A stretch of 5,514 nucleotides of DNA. It comes from Cytophagales bacterium (GTDB lineage Bacteria; Bacteroidota; Bacteroidia; Cytophagales; Cyclobacteriaceae). The stretch is from assembly GCA_003504855.1 (NCBI GenBank), contig DNZD01000083.1:1-5514 (forward strand). Reading direction: 5' to 3'. The notes under the pieces are model-generated. The model did no database searches and had not been told where the DNA came from. It was given only the letters and a program-made list of their open reading frames with translations. The position numbers were made by a program, and so were the translations under genes. Numbering within the stretch: position 1 is the stretch's first letter; each line of letters opens with the position of its first letter. Positions 1 through 5,514 of this stretch are shown piece after piece.

Positions 1-451
1 AGGGAATGGCCTGATCAAGAATTCGATTTTCAACGGTGGACAACAATCCGCATGGGTGACCCAGTGCTCCAAACAGTTTATACAATAAGGTAGCAACGGT
101 GGTCTTTCCATTGGTACCCGTTACGCCAACCAACTTCAGTTTGCGGGAAGGGTTGCCGTAGAAGTTACCGCAAATGATACCCAATGATTTGGTCGTGCTC
201 TTGACGGTGATGTAGGTGATGCGGCTGTCGACTTGTTCAGGCAACACTTCGCATACAATGGTTGTTGCACCATCGCGGATAGCACCTTCAATAAAACCAT
301 GTCCATCCGACTTGGTACCCTTCAGGGCAACGAAAATAAATTCAGGCTTCACCTGTCGGGAATCAAAAGCCACGCCCTGTACCGAGCGATCCATGTCCCC
401 ACAAGTCGATGTGATGCGTACGCCGTATAATATGTCGCGTAGTTCCATCAT
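1..451 (-). CDS. murE: MurE, UDP-N-acetylmuramoyl-tripeptide synthetase (N-terminal part, runs off the window)
   Basis: MurE is a cytoplasmic ATP-dependent Mur ligase that adds the third stem-peptide residue (meso-diaminopimelate in most Bacteroidota) to UDP-MurNAc-L-Ala-D-Glu. The 150 codons visible cover the N-terminal substrate-binding domain (residues about 1-105, including 'FDSRQVKPEFIFVALKG' at 29-45 and the following SDGHGFIEGAI stretch) and the start of the central ATPase domain. The Mur-ligase P-loop TGTNGKTT is at about 111-118 and 'GLLSTVENRI' follows at 135-144. The start used is the ATG at 451-449, which overlaps the ftsI stop as ATGA; a second ATG directly follows at 448-446, so the real start may be one codon later. 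The gene is last in the visible dcw operon and is probably translationally coupled to ftsI. The catalytic and amino-acid-specificity regions lie outside the window, so the choice of DAP over lysine cannot be read here. The family call is secure. Confidence 0.96.
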   Translation of the reverse strand, partial: MMELRDILYGVRITSTCGDMDRSVQGVAFDSRQVKPEFIFVALKGTKSDGHGFIEGAIRDGATTIVCEVLPEQVDSRITYITVKSTTKSLGIICGNFYGNPSRKLKLVGVTGTNGKTTVATLLYKLFGALGHPCGLLSTVENRILDQAIP

Positions 452-2541
452 GAATTCAGGTGAATACGGATTCTGGTGCCTTTTGAAATGCGGGTTCCCG
501 GATTAAGTGACTGATCCGACACCCGGCCTTTGCCCTGATGTTCGACCCTTAACCCGGCCTTCTCCAATAAATAAATGGCGTCACGGAGGGTCATGCCCTG
601 CACATCCGGCACGAGGTCTTTGATGATGGCGTTGCGCCTCCACGTAATGGCATTCCCGTTTTTCGCAGCACGGATCCACTCTTCATCAGTCTGGGAGTGG
701 TTTGAAATACCCAACTCATTGCAAAGCAGCACCAGGTCTGGCTGATATCCTGCCCGGATAGTGGGGAACACGCCAAGCTCCAGGTTTGGCTTTTTCTCCA
801 TGGCCACATGTAATTGCAGGTCACGCGAATAGATGTTGTCGGCGATCTCTTTGAATACCGGACCGGCCACGCTGTTACCATACTGGTAAATGCCTTTCGG
901 ATTCTTGATCAGCACAATGGCAGAATACTTTGGCGCATGGGCCGGGAAATAACCAACAAACGAAGTGATGTACTTCTTTTCATAGCGACCATCCTTCAGG
1001 ATTACGGCGGTACCCGTTTTGCCGGCTATGCGATAGTAGGAGTTGCGCAGGTTCTTGGCCGTACCCCGATCCACTACGCCTTCCAATAATATCTTCAGTT
1101 GGTTTAGCGTCTCATTGGAGCATATTTTAGGATTCAGTGTTTCCGTTTCGAATTCCTGAATCACTTCGTCTGCCTGACGTATGGACGTCACAAACATGGG
1201 CTTGATCATTTTGCCATTGTTGGCAACGGCATTGTACAAAGCCAGGGTATGGAGGGGCGAAATCTCAAAGCCATAACCATAAGCCATCCAGGGCAACGTG
1301 ATGCCACTCCAGTTCTTGTCTTTAGGGCGTGAAATTTTGGGGAACGACTCTCCGTTGATCTGAAGGCCGAGCGGCTGAGAGAGGTGTAGTTCATCAACAT
1401 GCTCCAGGAACTTGCCTGGCTTGGTGCCGAAGTGCTTGTCGAGCAATTTGGCCATGGCAATATTGGATGACTTCTCGAAGGCATCCTGGATGGTGATTCG
1501 TCCGTAACCCCCTTCTTCGTGGTCGCGTACTTTCTTATTGTAGAAAGTGTACTCTCCGCGACCCGTGTTGATGGTGTCAGATAATTCAATATTGGTATCC
1601 TCCAATAAGGCAAGCATGGTCGCCAGCTTGAACGTGGATCCCGGTTCGAAGGAACCGCCTACTGCATGGTTGAACTCTTCCAGGTAACCACCATTGCCAT
1701 CGCTGCTGAGGTTGGAGATGGCTTTGATGTGGCCCGTACTTACCTCCATCACGACAACCGTACCCTGGTCAGCGTTATGGCTCTGCATGGCACGATACAA
1801 CGAAGTCTCGGCTACGTCCTGCAGGTTAATGTCGATCGTGGTCTGGATGTCCAGTCCATCGATGGCTTTTACATTGTTGGCATCGAATACCGGCTTCCAC
1901 GTGTCACCTGCAATTTTCTGAAACAGTGCTTCACCATCTTGTCCGCCAAGTGCTTTTTCAAAACTGAATTCCAGGCCAACACCTTTCCCATTTTCATTGA
2001 CAAAACCGATGGTACGACGGCTCAGGTTGGAGAACGGGCGATAACGCACATCCATTTTCTCGAATAACACGCCACCGCGCAAACGGCCTTCCCTGAAGAT
2101 TGGCCAGGATGCCATTTCCTTTTTGGTCTGGTAGTTAATCTGTTTGCGGTTCAGGGTGATGTATCGCTTGTCGGTAACCCGCGCATCGCGAATCATACGT
2201 TTGTAGTCGGTTGCTGAACGGTCCTTGTAGTGCCGTGACAACAGCATGGACAAAGAGTCGATACCCGCATCGAATATTTCTTTCTTCACCAGCGTAGGGT
2301 CCATGGCTACCTTATAAAATGGCAGCGAGGTGGCCAGCAGACTTCCATTATCGGAGTAGATGTTACCCCGGGTGGCTTTCATCTTTTTGTAATCGAAAGA
2401 GATTTCGTTGCCCATGCGAATCCACTTCTCCCCTTCGATCACCTGGATGTGACCAATCTTGGCCGCTACACAAACAGCAAAGACTACGACGGCGAGAAAC
2501 GCCAGCCGTACACGGATCAATATGGATTTCTTAATGTTCAC
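448..2541 (-). CDS. ftsI: FtsI/PBP3-type septal peptidoglycan transpeptidase with C-terminal PASTA domain
   Basis: This is a class B penicillin-binding protein that cross-links septal peptidoglycan, acting in the periplasm as partner of FtsW. The 697 residues begin with a short basic cytoplasmic tail and one membrane anchor (about 13-33). The PBP dimerisation domain follows, with 'ATRGNIYSDNGSLLATS' at 56-72. The transpeptidase domain has all three active-site motifs: SxxK with nucleophile Ser302 (STFK, 302-305), SxN (SSN, 358-360) and KTG (508-510). A single PASTA domain occupies about 641-697 ('DLVPDVQGMTLRDAIYLLEKAG'). A PASTA domain is absent from E. coli FtsI but common in Bacteroidota and Firmicutes homologues. 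The start is GTG at 2541-2539, forced by an in-frame TGA two codons upstream and by the need to keep the N-terminal tail; GTGA overlaps the ftsL-like stop. Its stop overlaps murE as ATGA. No defects are seen, and length is normal for PASTA-bearing members. Confidence 0.97.
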   Translation of the reverse strand: MNIKKSILIRVRLAFLAVVVFAVCVAAKIGHIQVIEGEKWIRMGNEISFDYKKMKATRGNIYSDNGSLLATSLPFYKVAMDPTLVKKEIFDAGIDSLSMLLSRHYKDRSATDYKRMIRDARVTDKRYITLNRKQINYQTKKEMASWPIFREGRLRGGVLFEKMDVRYRPFSNLSRRTIGFVNENGKGVGLEFSFEKALGGQDGEALFQKIAGDTWKPVFDANNVKAIDGLDIQTTIDINLQDVAETSLYRAMQSHNADQGTVVVMEVSTGHIKAISNLSSDGNGGYLEEFNHAVGGSFEPGSTFKLATMLALLEDTNIELSDTINTGRGEYTFYNKKVRDHEEGGYGRITIQDAFEKSSNIAMAKLLDKHFGTKPGKFLEHVDELHLSQPLGLQINGESFPKISRPKDKNWSGITLPWMAYGYGFEISPLHTLALYNAVANNGKMIKPMFVTSIRQADEVIQEFETETLNPKICSNETLNQLKILLEGVVDRGTAKNLRNSYYRIAGKTGTAVILKDGRYEKKYITSFVGYFPAHAPKYSAIVLIKNPKGIYQYGNSVAGPVFKEIADNIYSRDLQLHVAMEKKPNLELGVFPTIRAGYQPDLVLLCNELGISNHSQTDEEWIRAAKNGNAITWRRNAIIKDLVPDVQGMTLRDAIYLLEKAGLRVEHQGKGRVSDQSLNPGTRISKGTRIRIHLNS

Positions 2542-2939
2542 TCCTCAACCACAACTTTCGTAGGGGGATTCAAACTCTCTTTCAATCCCAATGATTTTAC
2601 TTTGCGGGCCACTTCACTTTGCTTGCTGGCATACATAAGGTCTGACTTCAGCGTGGTGTAGTCGGCGCGCAAGTCTTCTACTTCTGATTGTACCCGATCA
2701 ATTTTGCGAACTGTCTTCTCGGCATAGTGGGTATTACTGATGTAGAGCAAGCCGAGAAAAAGTCCGAACAGAATCTTGGGCAGATATTGTACGGGGAACC
2801 CTTCATCAAAATAAGTTTCCAGTTGCAAGCGTTTTTCCAGGCCAGAAAAGACACTCGGGCCGCCGCCGGAAGACGGCTGCTTCACCCGGGGTTCATTCAC
2901 CCGTTCTGGTCCACCAATTCTGAATTTGTTCTCGCTCAT
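2538..2939 (-). CDS. ftsL: FtsL-like cell division protein
   Basis: This is a small bitopic membrane protein that by position and architecture is the Bacteroidota FtsL counterpart, the divisome scaffold that links FtsB/FtsQ to FtsW-FtsI. The 133 residues comprise a cytoplasmic tail of about 50 residues rich in Gly, Pro and charged residues, a membrane segment at about 53-69 ('LPKILFGLFLGLLYISN'), and a heptad-like charged helix at about 72-112 expected to form a coiled coil ('VRKIDRVQSEVEDLRADY'). It ends in a short 'PPTKVVVEE' tail. Primary sequence conservation is weak in FtsL, so the call rests mainly on topology and on its place between rsmH and ftsI, the canonical dcw slot. The ATG at 2939 starts 2 nt after the rsmH stop, and its TGA overlaps the ftsI GTG. 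The cytoplasmic tail is longer than that of E. coli FtsL, which appears usual in this phylum. Confidence 0.87.
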   Translation of the reverse strand: MSENKFRIGGPERVNEPRVKQPSSGGGPSVFSGLEKRLQLETYFDEGFPVQYLPKILFGLFLGLLYISNTHYAEKTVRKIDRVQSEVEDLRADYTTLKSDLMYASKQSEVARKVKSLGLKESLNPPTKVVVEE

Positions 2940-2941
2940 AT

Positions 2942-3853
2942 TTACTGCCGTACTGGTTCCCGTTCTCCTATTCTCAGTCGGGCGCTTCGGGCCCGGTTAT
3001 TTTCTCTTACTTCCTCGTCCGAAGCCTCGATGGGCTTGCGGTTGATGGCCCGGAAAGGGCGCAGGGGGTTGCCGTAAAAATCCTTTTCCAACTCCCCGTA
3101 CACTTTTCCCGTGTTCATGTAGTTCTTTACCATTCTGTCTTCCAGCGAGTGATAACTCATAATCACCAATCGCCCGCCTGGAGCAATTACTTCACCGCAT
3201 TGCAACAGGAAGCTCTCCAATGCTTCCAACTCTTTGTTCACTTCGATGCGCAGCGCCTGAAATACCTGGGCATAGTATTTGAATTCCTTACCGCGTGGCG
3301 CCAGCGGCGAAAGCACGGCCAACAAATCCTGGCTGGTGCGATACGGTGCGGTGGCCCGTTGGCGTACCATGGCCGAAGCCAGGGTTCTCGCGTTGCGCAC
3401 CTCGCCGTACATGCCAAGGATCTTGTGCAACTGCTCCTCCGAACTGCTGTTGAGTAAGGAGGCCGCCGTGACCGGTGCCTTTGTATCCATGCGCATATCG
3501 AGGGGTCCTTCAAATCGGGTGGAAAATCCCCGACCCGGCGTATCGATCTGGTGCGATGAAATGCCCAGATCTGCGAGTATGCCGTCTACCTGGGCTACCC
3601 CATGGAGTTTCAAATACTGCTTGAGGTATCTAAAGTTTGCCTGACAAAATGTGAAAGAACGACTTTGAATATTTTCAGCCTGTTTCCGGGCGTCATCATC
3701 CTGGTCGAAAACAATTAGCCTGCCTTCGGTCAATTGCTCGAGAATCTTCATGCTATGTCCGCCGCCGCCGAATGTGGCATCCACATAGGTCCCGGTCGAC
3801 TTAACCTGCAAGCCCTCAAGGCATTCCGTTAACATGACCGGCCGGTGATACAT
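2942..3853 (-). CDS. rsmH: RsmH (MraW), 16S rRNA m4C1402 methyltransferase
   Basis: RsmH is an S-adenosylmethionine-dependent enzyme that N4-methylates C1402 in the decoding centre of 16S rRNA. The 303 residues match the usual family length. Visible signatures are 'YHRPVML' at 2-8, the SAM-binding glycine-rich loop 'DATFGGGGHS' at 25-34, 'FDQD' at 49-52 (second SAM contact), 'DLGISSHQID' at 95-104, 'GPLDMRM' at 116-122, 'QALRIEVN' at 199-206, 'SYHSLEDR' at 233-240, and the C-terminal 'NNRARSARLR' at 285-294. The helical insertion typical of RsmH lies between about 120 and 200. All expected motifs are intact. The ATG at 3853 has no Shine-Dalgarno sequence, as is normal in Bacteroidota. The gene sits 12 nt after a candidate small ORF, 161 nt after mraZ, and 2 nt before the ftsL-like gene. 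Its position directly after mraZ is the universal start of dcw clusters. Confidence 0.98.
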   Translation of the reverse strand: MYHRPVMLTECLEGLQVKSTGTYVDATFGGGGHSMKILEQLTEGRLIVFDQDDDARKQAENIQSRSFTFCQANFRYLKQYLKLHGVAQVDGILADLGISSHQIDTPGRGFSTRFEGPLDMRMDTKAPVTAASLLNSSSEEQLHKILGMYGEVRNARTLASAMVRQRATAPYRTSQDLLAVLSPLAPRGKEFKYYAQVFQALRIEVNKELEALESFLLQCGEVIAPGGRLVIMSYHSLEDRMVKNYMNTGKVYGELEKDFYGNPLRPFRAINRKPIEASDEEVRENNRARSARLRIGEREPVRQ

Positions 3854-3865
3854 CGTTTGCTACGG

Positions 3866-4015
3866 TTAGCGTTTCGATTCTTTAGTTTTCCAATGAACAT
3901 CAGGGGCCTTTACCCCCTTTGACTTTATATTAAGTAATGACTGCAGTCTGCCACTGGCAGCCTGGAGTAACATGAAAGAAAAGTTGAACTGAACGCTGGT
4001 GGGTGCAGGGCACAT
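3866..4015 (-). CDS. Candidate 49-residue small protein between mraZ and rsmH, unknown function
   Basis: An open frame of 49 codons starts with ATG at 4015-4013, sharing one base with the mraZ stop (TGATG), and ends with TAA at 3868-3866, 12 nt before rsmH. It thus fills nearly the whole 161-nt gap. The peptide begins MCPAPTSVQFNFSFMLLQAA, has a mildly hydrophobic middle (about 9-20) and a basic, lysine-rich C-terminal half ending in 'HWKTKESKR'. I do not recognise it. In favour of coding are the coupled start, the same strand and operon, and the fit to the gap. Against it are the short length (a random 49-codon open frame is not rare), no known dcw gene at this position, no clear domain, and two short inverted repeats inside it that could instead be the functional elements. 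Treat it as a hypothesis. Confidence 0.35.
   Translation of the reverse strand: MCPAPTSVQFNFSFMLLQAASGRLQSLLNIKSKGVKAPDVHWKTKESKR
3902..3918. repeat. Short GC-rich inverted repeat in the mraZ-rsmH gap
   Basis: AGGGG (3902-3906) and CCCCT (3914-3918) are reverse complements around a 7-nt loop. Neither strand has a T tract after the stem, so it is not an obvious intrinsic terminator. It lies inside the candidate small ORF and 48 nt upstream of the rsmH start. Confidence 0.3.
3939..3960. repeat. Adjacent palindromes GACTGCAGTC and CTGCC-N3-GGCAG
   Basis: A perfect 10-bp palindrome (3939-3948) shares one base with a 13-bp inverted repeat whose arms are CTGCC (3948-3952) and GGCAG (3956-3960). 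Both lie in the mraZ-rsmH gap, inside the candidate small ORF. They could form a small hairpin in the mRNA or be a protein site. Nothing further in the sequence supports a function. Confidence 0.3.
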
Positions 4016-4458
4016 CACTCGTTCAGGTACTTCTCTGCCAGTTTTGACAACTCACCCGGGTCCTGGATCAGGTGCTTCTCGTATACACTGCGATTCCAGA
4101 TCTCAACTTTGCTTCCCGTACCCACCAGCAAGACTTCTTTTTCGAGCTGTGCATACGTCAGCATGTTCCTGGGAATCAAAAAACGGCCATTGGCATCCAA
4201 TTCGACCGTTACGACCCCCGACAAAAAGTTCCGCTGGAGTTTGCGGTACTCTTCGTTGAACTCACTGAGACCTGAAATTTTCGAGAAGACCTTTTTAAAC
4301 TCCACCATGGGGTAAACGATCAAGCAAGGCTCGAAACCACGGCGAATAACCAATTCCTGGCTATCCCCTTCGGGCAGCTGGGATTTGATCCGCGAAGGCA
4401 GTACAAGCCTGCCCTTGGCATCAAGTTTACTCTCGTACTCACTGGTGAAGAAAGTCAT
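4015..4458 (-). CDS. mraZ: MraZ, transcriptional regulator of the dcw operon
   Basis: MraZ is a ring-forming DNA-binding protein with two SpoVT-AbrB-like domains that, in E. coli, represses its own operon by binding short tandem repeats upstream of mraZ. Both domain signatures are visible in the 147 residues: 'DAKGRLVLPSRIK' at 13-25 and 'DANGRFLIPRNML' at 88-100, each with the conserved D-x-x-G-R core. The N-terminal 'SEYESKLDAKGR' and the C-terminal 'LAEKYLNE' are typical of Bacteroidota members. Length is normal for the family. The ATG at 4458 is the only plausible start; the AGGAG at 4484-4480 lies 21 nt upstream, too far to act as a ribosome site. It is the first gene of the minus-strand operon, and five phased candidate MraZ boxes lie 51-97 nt upstream of its start, supporting autoregulation. 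Confidence 0.98.
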   Translation of the reverse strand: MTFFTSEYESKLDAKGRLVLPSRIKSQLPEGDSQELVIRRGFEPCLIVYPMVEFKKVFSKISGLSEFNEEYRKLQRNFLSGVVTVELDANGRFLIPRNMLTYAQLEKEVLLVGTGSKVEIWNRSVYEKHLIQDPGELSKLAEKYLNE

Positions 4459-4488
4459 AGACGTAGTGGTTGTCTTTTTCTCCTAAAG

Positions 4489-4518
4489 CAAACATAAAGA
4501 GAAAAACTACATTTTCAA
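4489..4518 (-). promoter_or_regulatory. Predicted Bacteroidota-type promoter of the mraZ/dcw operon
   Basis: On the minus strand TATGTTTG (4496-4489) matches the Bacteroidota -7 consensus TAnnTTTG exactly. A TTG at 4518-4516 sits 19 nt upstream, at the usual distance for the -33 element. Transcription would start at about 4484-4480, giving a leader of roughly 25 nt before the mraZ ATG at 4458. The -33 TTG falls in the 3-nt spacer between two MraZ-box-like repeats (4525-4519 and 4515-4509), so bound MraZ would block polymerase. The start site is predicted, not measured. Confidence 0.72.
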
Positions 4519-4555
4519 CCACTTTCACCCACTTTATACCACTTTTTTACATTTT
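4509..4555 (-). promoter_or_regulatory. MraZ operator: five box-like repeats at exact 10-bp spacing
   Basis: Read on the minus strand, the heptamer AAAGTGG occurs three times without mismatch, at 4545-4539, 4535-4529 and 4525-4519. It is flanked in the same phase by two copies of AAAATGT, at 4555-4549 and 4515-4509. All five start exactly 10 bp apart, so they face the same side of the helix. Known MraZ sites are tandem repeats with this period: TGGGN with 5-nt spacers in E. coli and AAAGTG[T/G] with 3-nt spacers in Mollicutes. AAAATGT differs from AAAGTGT at one base. The array lies directly upstream of mraZ and overlaps its predicted -33 promoter element. The repeats are seen directly; binding by MraZ is inferred from the family and position. 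Confidence 0.87.
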
Positions 4556-4577
4556 GGGCTCATTTTCAGCCCTTTTT
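4556..4577 (+). terminator. Short stem-loop followed by five Ts (weak terminator-like element)
   Basis: GGGCT (4556-4560) pairs with AGCCC (4568-4572) across a 7-nt loop and is followed by TTTTT (4573-4577) on the plus strand. A 5-bp stem is weak for an intrinsic terminator, and no plus-strand gene ends here. It abuts the outermost MraZ-box-like repeat and lies upstream of the divergent permease. It could limit stray plus-strand transcription from the dcw promoter region, or be chance. Confidence 0.25.
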
Positions 4578-4667
4578 GTCAACAGAGTGGCCTTCCTGAG
4601 CCAAAAAAGCGTAGTCTCCTGATACCGCTATGACTATTCGCGATGGTCTTAAGCAACCTTTTGCGGT

Positions 4668-4689
4668 TTGTGAAGTATTGGATTCACAA
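4668..4689. promoter_or_regulatory. Perfect 7-bp dyad TTGTGAA-N8-TTCACAA upstream of the permease gene
   Basis: The arms TTGTGAA (4668-4674) and TTCACAA (4683-4689) are exact reverse complements separated by 8 nt, ending 7 nt before the permease ATG at 4697. It could be an operator for a dimeric regulator or a leader hairpin near the ribosome landing site. The core resembles a CRP-type TGTGA/TCACA pair, but the spacer between those pentamers is 10 nt rather than 6, so that family is not claimed. Confidence 0.4.
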
Positions 4690-4696
4690 CTCCTCT

Positions 4697-5514
4697 ATGA
4701 TCAAGAACTACCTCGTCGTTACCCTGCGGAACTTGTTCCGGAACAAGGTTTACTCGTTCATCAACATCTTTGGGCTAGCCACCGGGATCAGTTGCAGCCT
4801 GCTAATCCTGCTATGGGTCTTTGACGAGATATCCTTTGACCGCTTTCATCCCAAGCTCAATACCTTGTATCAGGTATGGATAAATGCCGAATTCGACGGA
4901 AAAATAAACTCCTGGACCTCGGTGCCCCTGCCCTTGTATGAGGGGCTGAAAACAGAAGACGCACGCCTGATCAGGACCGCCGTAACCGACTGGAGTGGGG
5001 ATCACCTGCTTACAGTTGGTGAAAATCGAATCAACAAAGTGGGTTATTATGCCAGTGAGGAATTCCTGGAAATGTTCGAATTCCCAATGATCAGCGGCAG
5101 TCCGCGACAATCACTCGAACAACCTAATTCCATAGTAATCACAGAATCTGTCGCCCGGGCGCTGTTTGGCGAAAAAGACGCCATGGGACAGGTAATCCGC
5201 CTCGACAATCAGGATGAGTTACAGGTTACAGGCATCCTGCGGGATGTGCCGACCAACTCATCGTTTCAGTTTGATTGTCTAATCCCCTGGAAGCTCAACG
5301 AAACCCGCGATTGGGTCAAGCGAAACAAAGATAACTGGGGTAACTACTCGTTTCAGGTATTTGCCGAATTGAGTGACCCCGCACATCAGTCGGCCGTAGA
5401 ATCCAGGATCCATGACCTCCTCCTGCGACATGGTGAAGTTGAAGTTAAGCGCGAGCTATTTCTATATCCCCTCGAACGCTGGCGATTGCATCGACGGTTT
5501 GAAAACGGTGTGGA
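4697..5514 (+). CDS. MacB/FtsX-type ABC transporter permease (N-terminal part, runs off the window)
   Basis: This is an inner-membrane permease subunit of the large Bacteroidota ABC family with MacB-like periplasmic core and FtsX domains, usually about 800 residues with two such units; 272 codons are visible and no stop is reached. The N-terminus has the family hallmark, an amphipathic 'RNLFRNKVYSFINIFGL' stretch at 11-27 leading into the first membrane segment (about 21-42). The periplasmic core domain follows, with 'NSIVITESVARALFGEKDAMGQ' at about 144-165 and 'LQVTGILRDVPTNSSFQFD' at 175-193. The ATG at 4697 is chosen because it gives the standard 'MIKNY' start; an upstream in-frame GTG (4670) would add nine unlike residues. 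No Shine-Dalgarno sequence is present. It is transcribed away from the dcw operon and is probably unrelated to it in function. The substrate cannot be told from sequence; antibiotic, lipid or peptide export are all known in the wider family. Confidence 0.93.
   Translation, partial: MIKNYLVVTLRNLFRNKVYSFINIFGLATGISCSLLILLWVFDEISFDRFHPKLNTLYQVWINAEFDGKINSWTSVPLPLYEGLKTEDARLIRTAVTDWSGDHLLTVGENRINKVGYYASEEFLEMFEFPMISGSPRQSLEQPNSIVITESVARALFGEKDAMGQVIRLDNQDELQVTGILRDVPTNSSFQFDCLIPWKLNETRDWVKRNKDNWGNYSFQVFAELSDPAHQSAVESRIHDLLLRHGEVEVKRELFLYPLERWRLHRRFENGV

Noticed and set aside
216..506. Plus-strand open frames opposite murE and ftsI (also 814-1089, 1666-2067, 2688-3077, 3149-3457, 3279-3644)
   Set aside because: They lie antisense to well-supported dcw genes and encode low-complexity or unrecognisable peptides; they are shadows of the real frames.
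4480..4484. AGGAG (minus strand) as Shine-Dalgarno site for mraZ
   Set aside because: It is 21 nt from the ATG, too far, and lies about where transcription should begin. Bacteroidota rarely use such sites.
4548..4556. Plus-strand TACATTTTG as a -7 element for the permease promoter
   Set aside because: It has one base too many for TAnnTTTG, has no -33 partner, and coincides with the outer MraZ-box-like repeat. No convincing permease promoter was found.
4561..4567. A sixth MraZ box (AAAATGA on the minus strand at about 4566-4560)
   Set aside because: It is 11 bp rather than 10 bp from the next box and has two mismatches to the central AAAGTGG heptamer, so it is out of phase.
4670..4687. CRP/FNR-type site in the dyad upstream of the permease
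   Set aside because: The TGTGA and TCACA halves are separated by 10 nt instead of 6, so the geometry does not fit that family.
4630..4824. Plus-strand 64-codon open frame overlapping the start of the permease gene
   Set aside because: Most of it lies out of frame within the permease coding region, its peptide has no recognisable features, and the permease frame is strongly supported.

Overview
The window looks like a Bacteroidota chromosome, most likely from the Cytophagales side of the phylum; that finer placement is a guess from protein style. The evidence is the order mraZ, rsmH, ftsL-like, PASTA-bearing ftsI, murE, the Bacteroidota type of FtsL-like protein, a TAnnTTTG promoter element, the near absence of Shine-Dalgarno sequences, and a neighbouring 'MIKNYL...RNLxRNKVYSFINIFGL' ABC permease. 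Base composition is close to even between GC and AT.

The minus strand, read from about 4555 down to 1, holds the start of the division and cell wall (dcw) cluster. First comes a regulatory block with five 10-bp-phased MraZ-box-like repeats and a Bacteroidota promoter. It is followed by mraZ (4458-4015), a 49-codon candidate small ORF (4015-3866), rsmH/mraW (3853-2942), an ftsL-like gene (2939-2538), ftsI (2541-448) and the first 150 codons of murE (451 to beyond position 1). Most junctions overlap or nearly touch (TGATG, a 2-nt gap, GTGA, ATGA), so this reads as one translationally coupled operon. MraZ probably controls it through the repeats. RsmH modifies 16S rRNA. FtsL and FtsI belong to the septal peptidoglycan synthesis machinery. 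MurE adds the third amino acid of the stem peptide.

The plus strand, from 4697 to the window end, carries a divergent MacB/FtsX-type ABC transporter permease, cut off after 272 codons. The 238-nt divergent intergenic region holds the MraZ operator and promoter, a short stem-loop followed by five Ts, and a perfect 7-bp dyad just upstream of the permease start.

Most of the window is a conserved core region. The points worth a second look are the five-box MraZ operator that brackets its own promoter, the unrecognised small ORF filling the mraZ-rsmH gap, and the dyad in front of the permease. I see no mobile element, CRISPR array, RNA gene or obvious new defence system.
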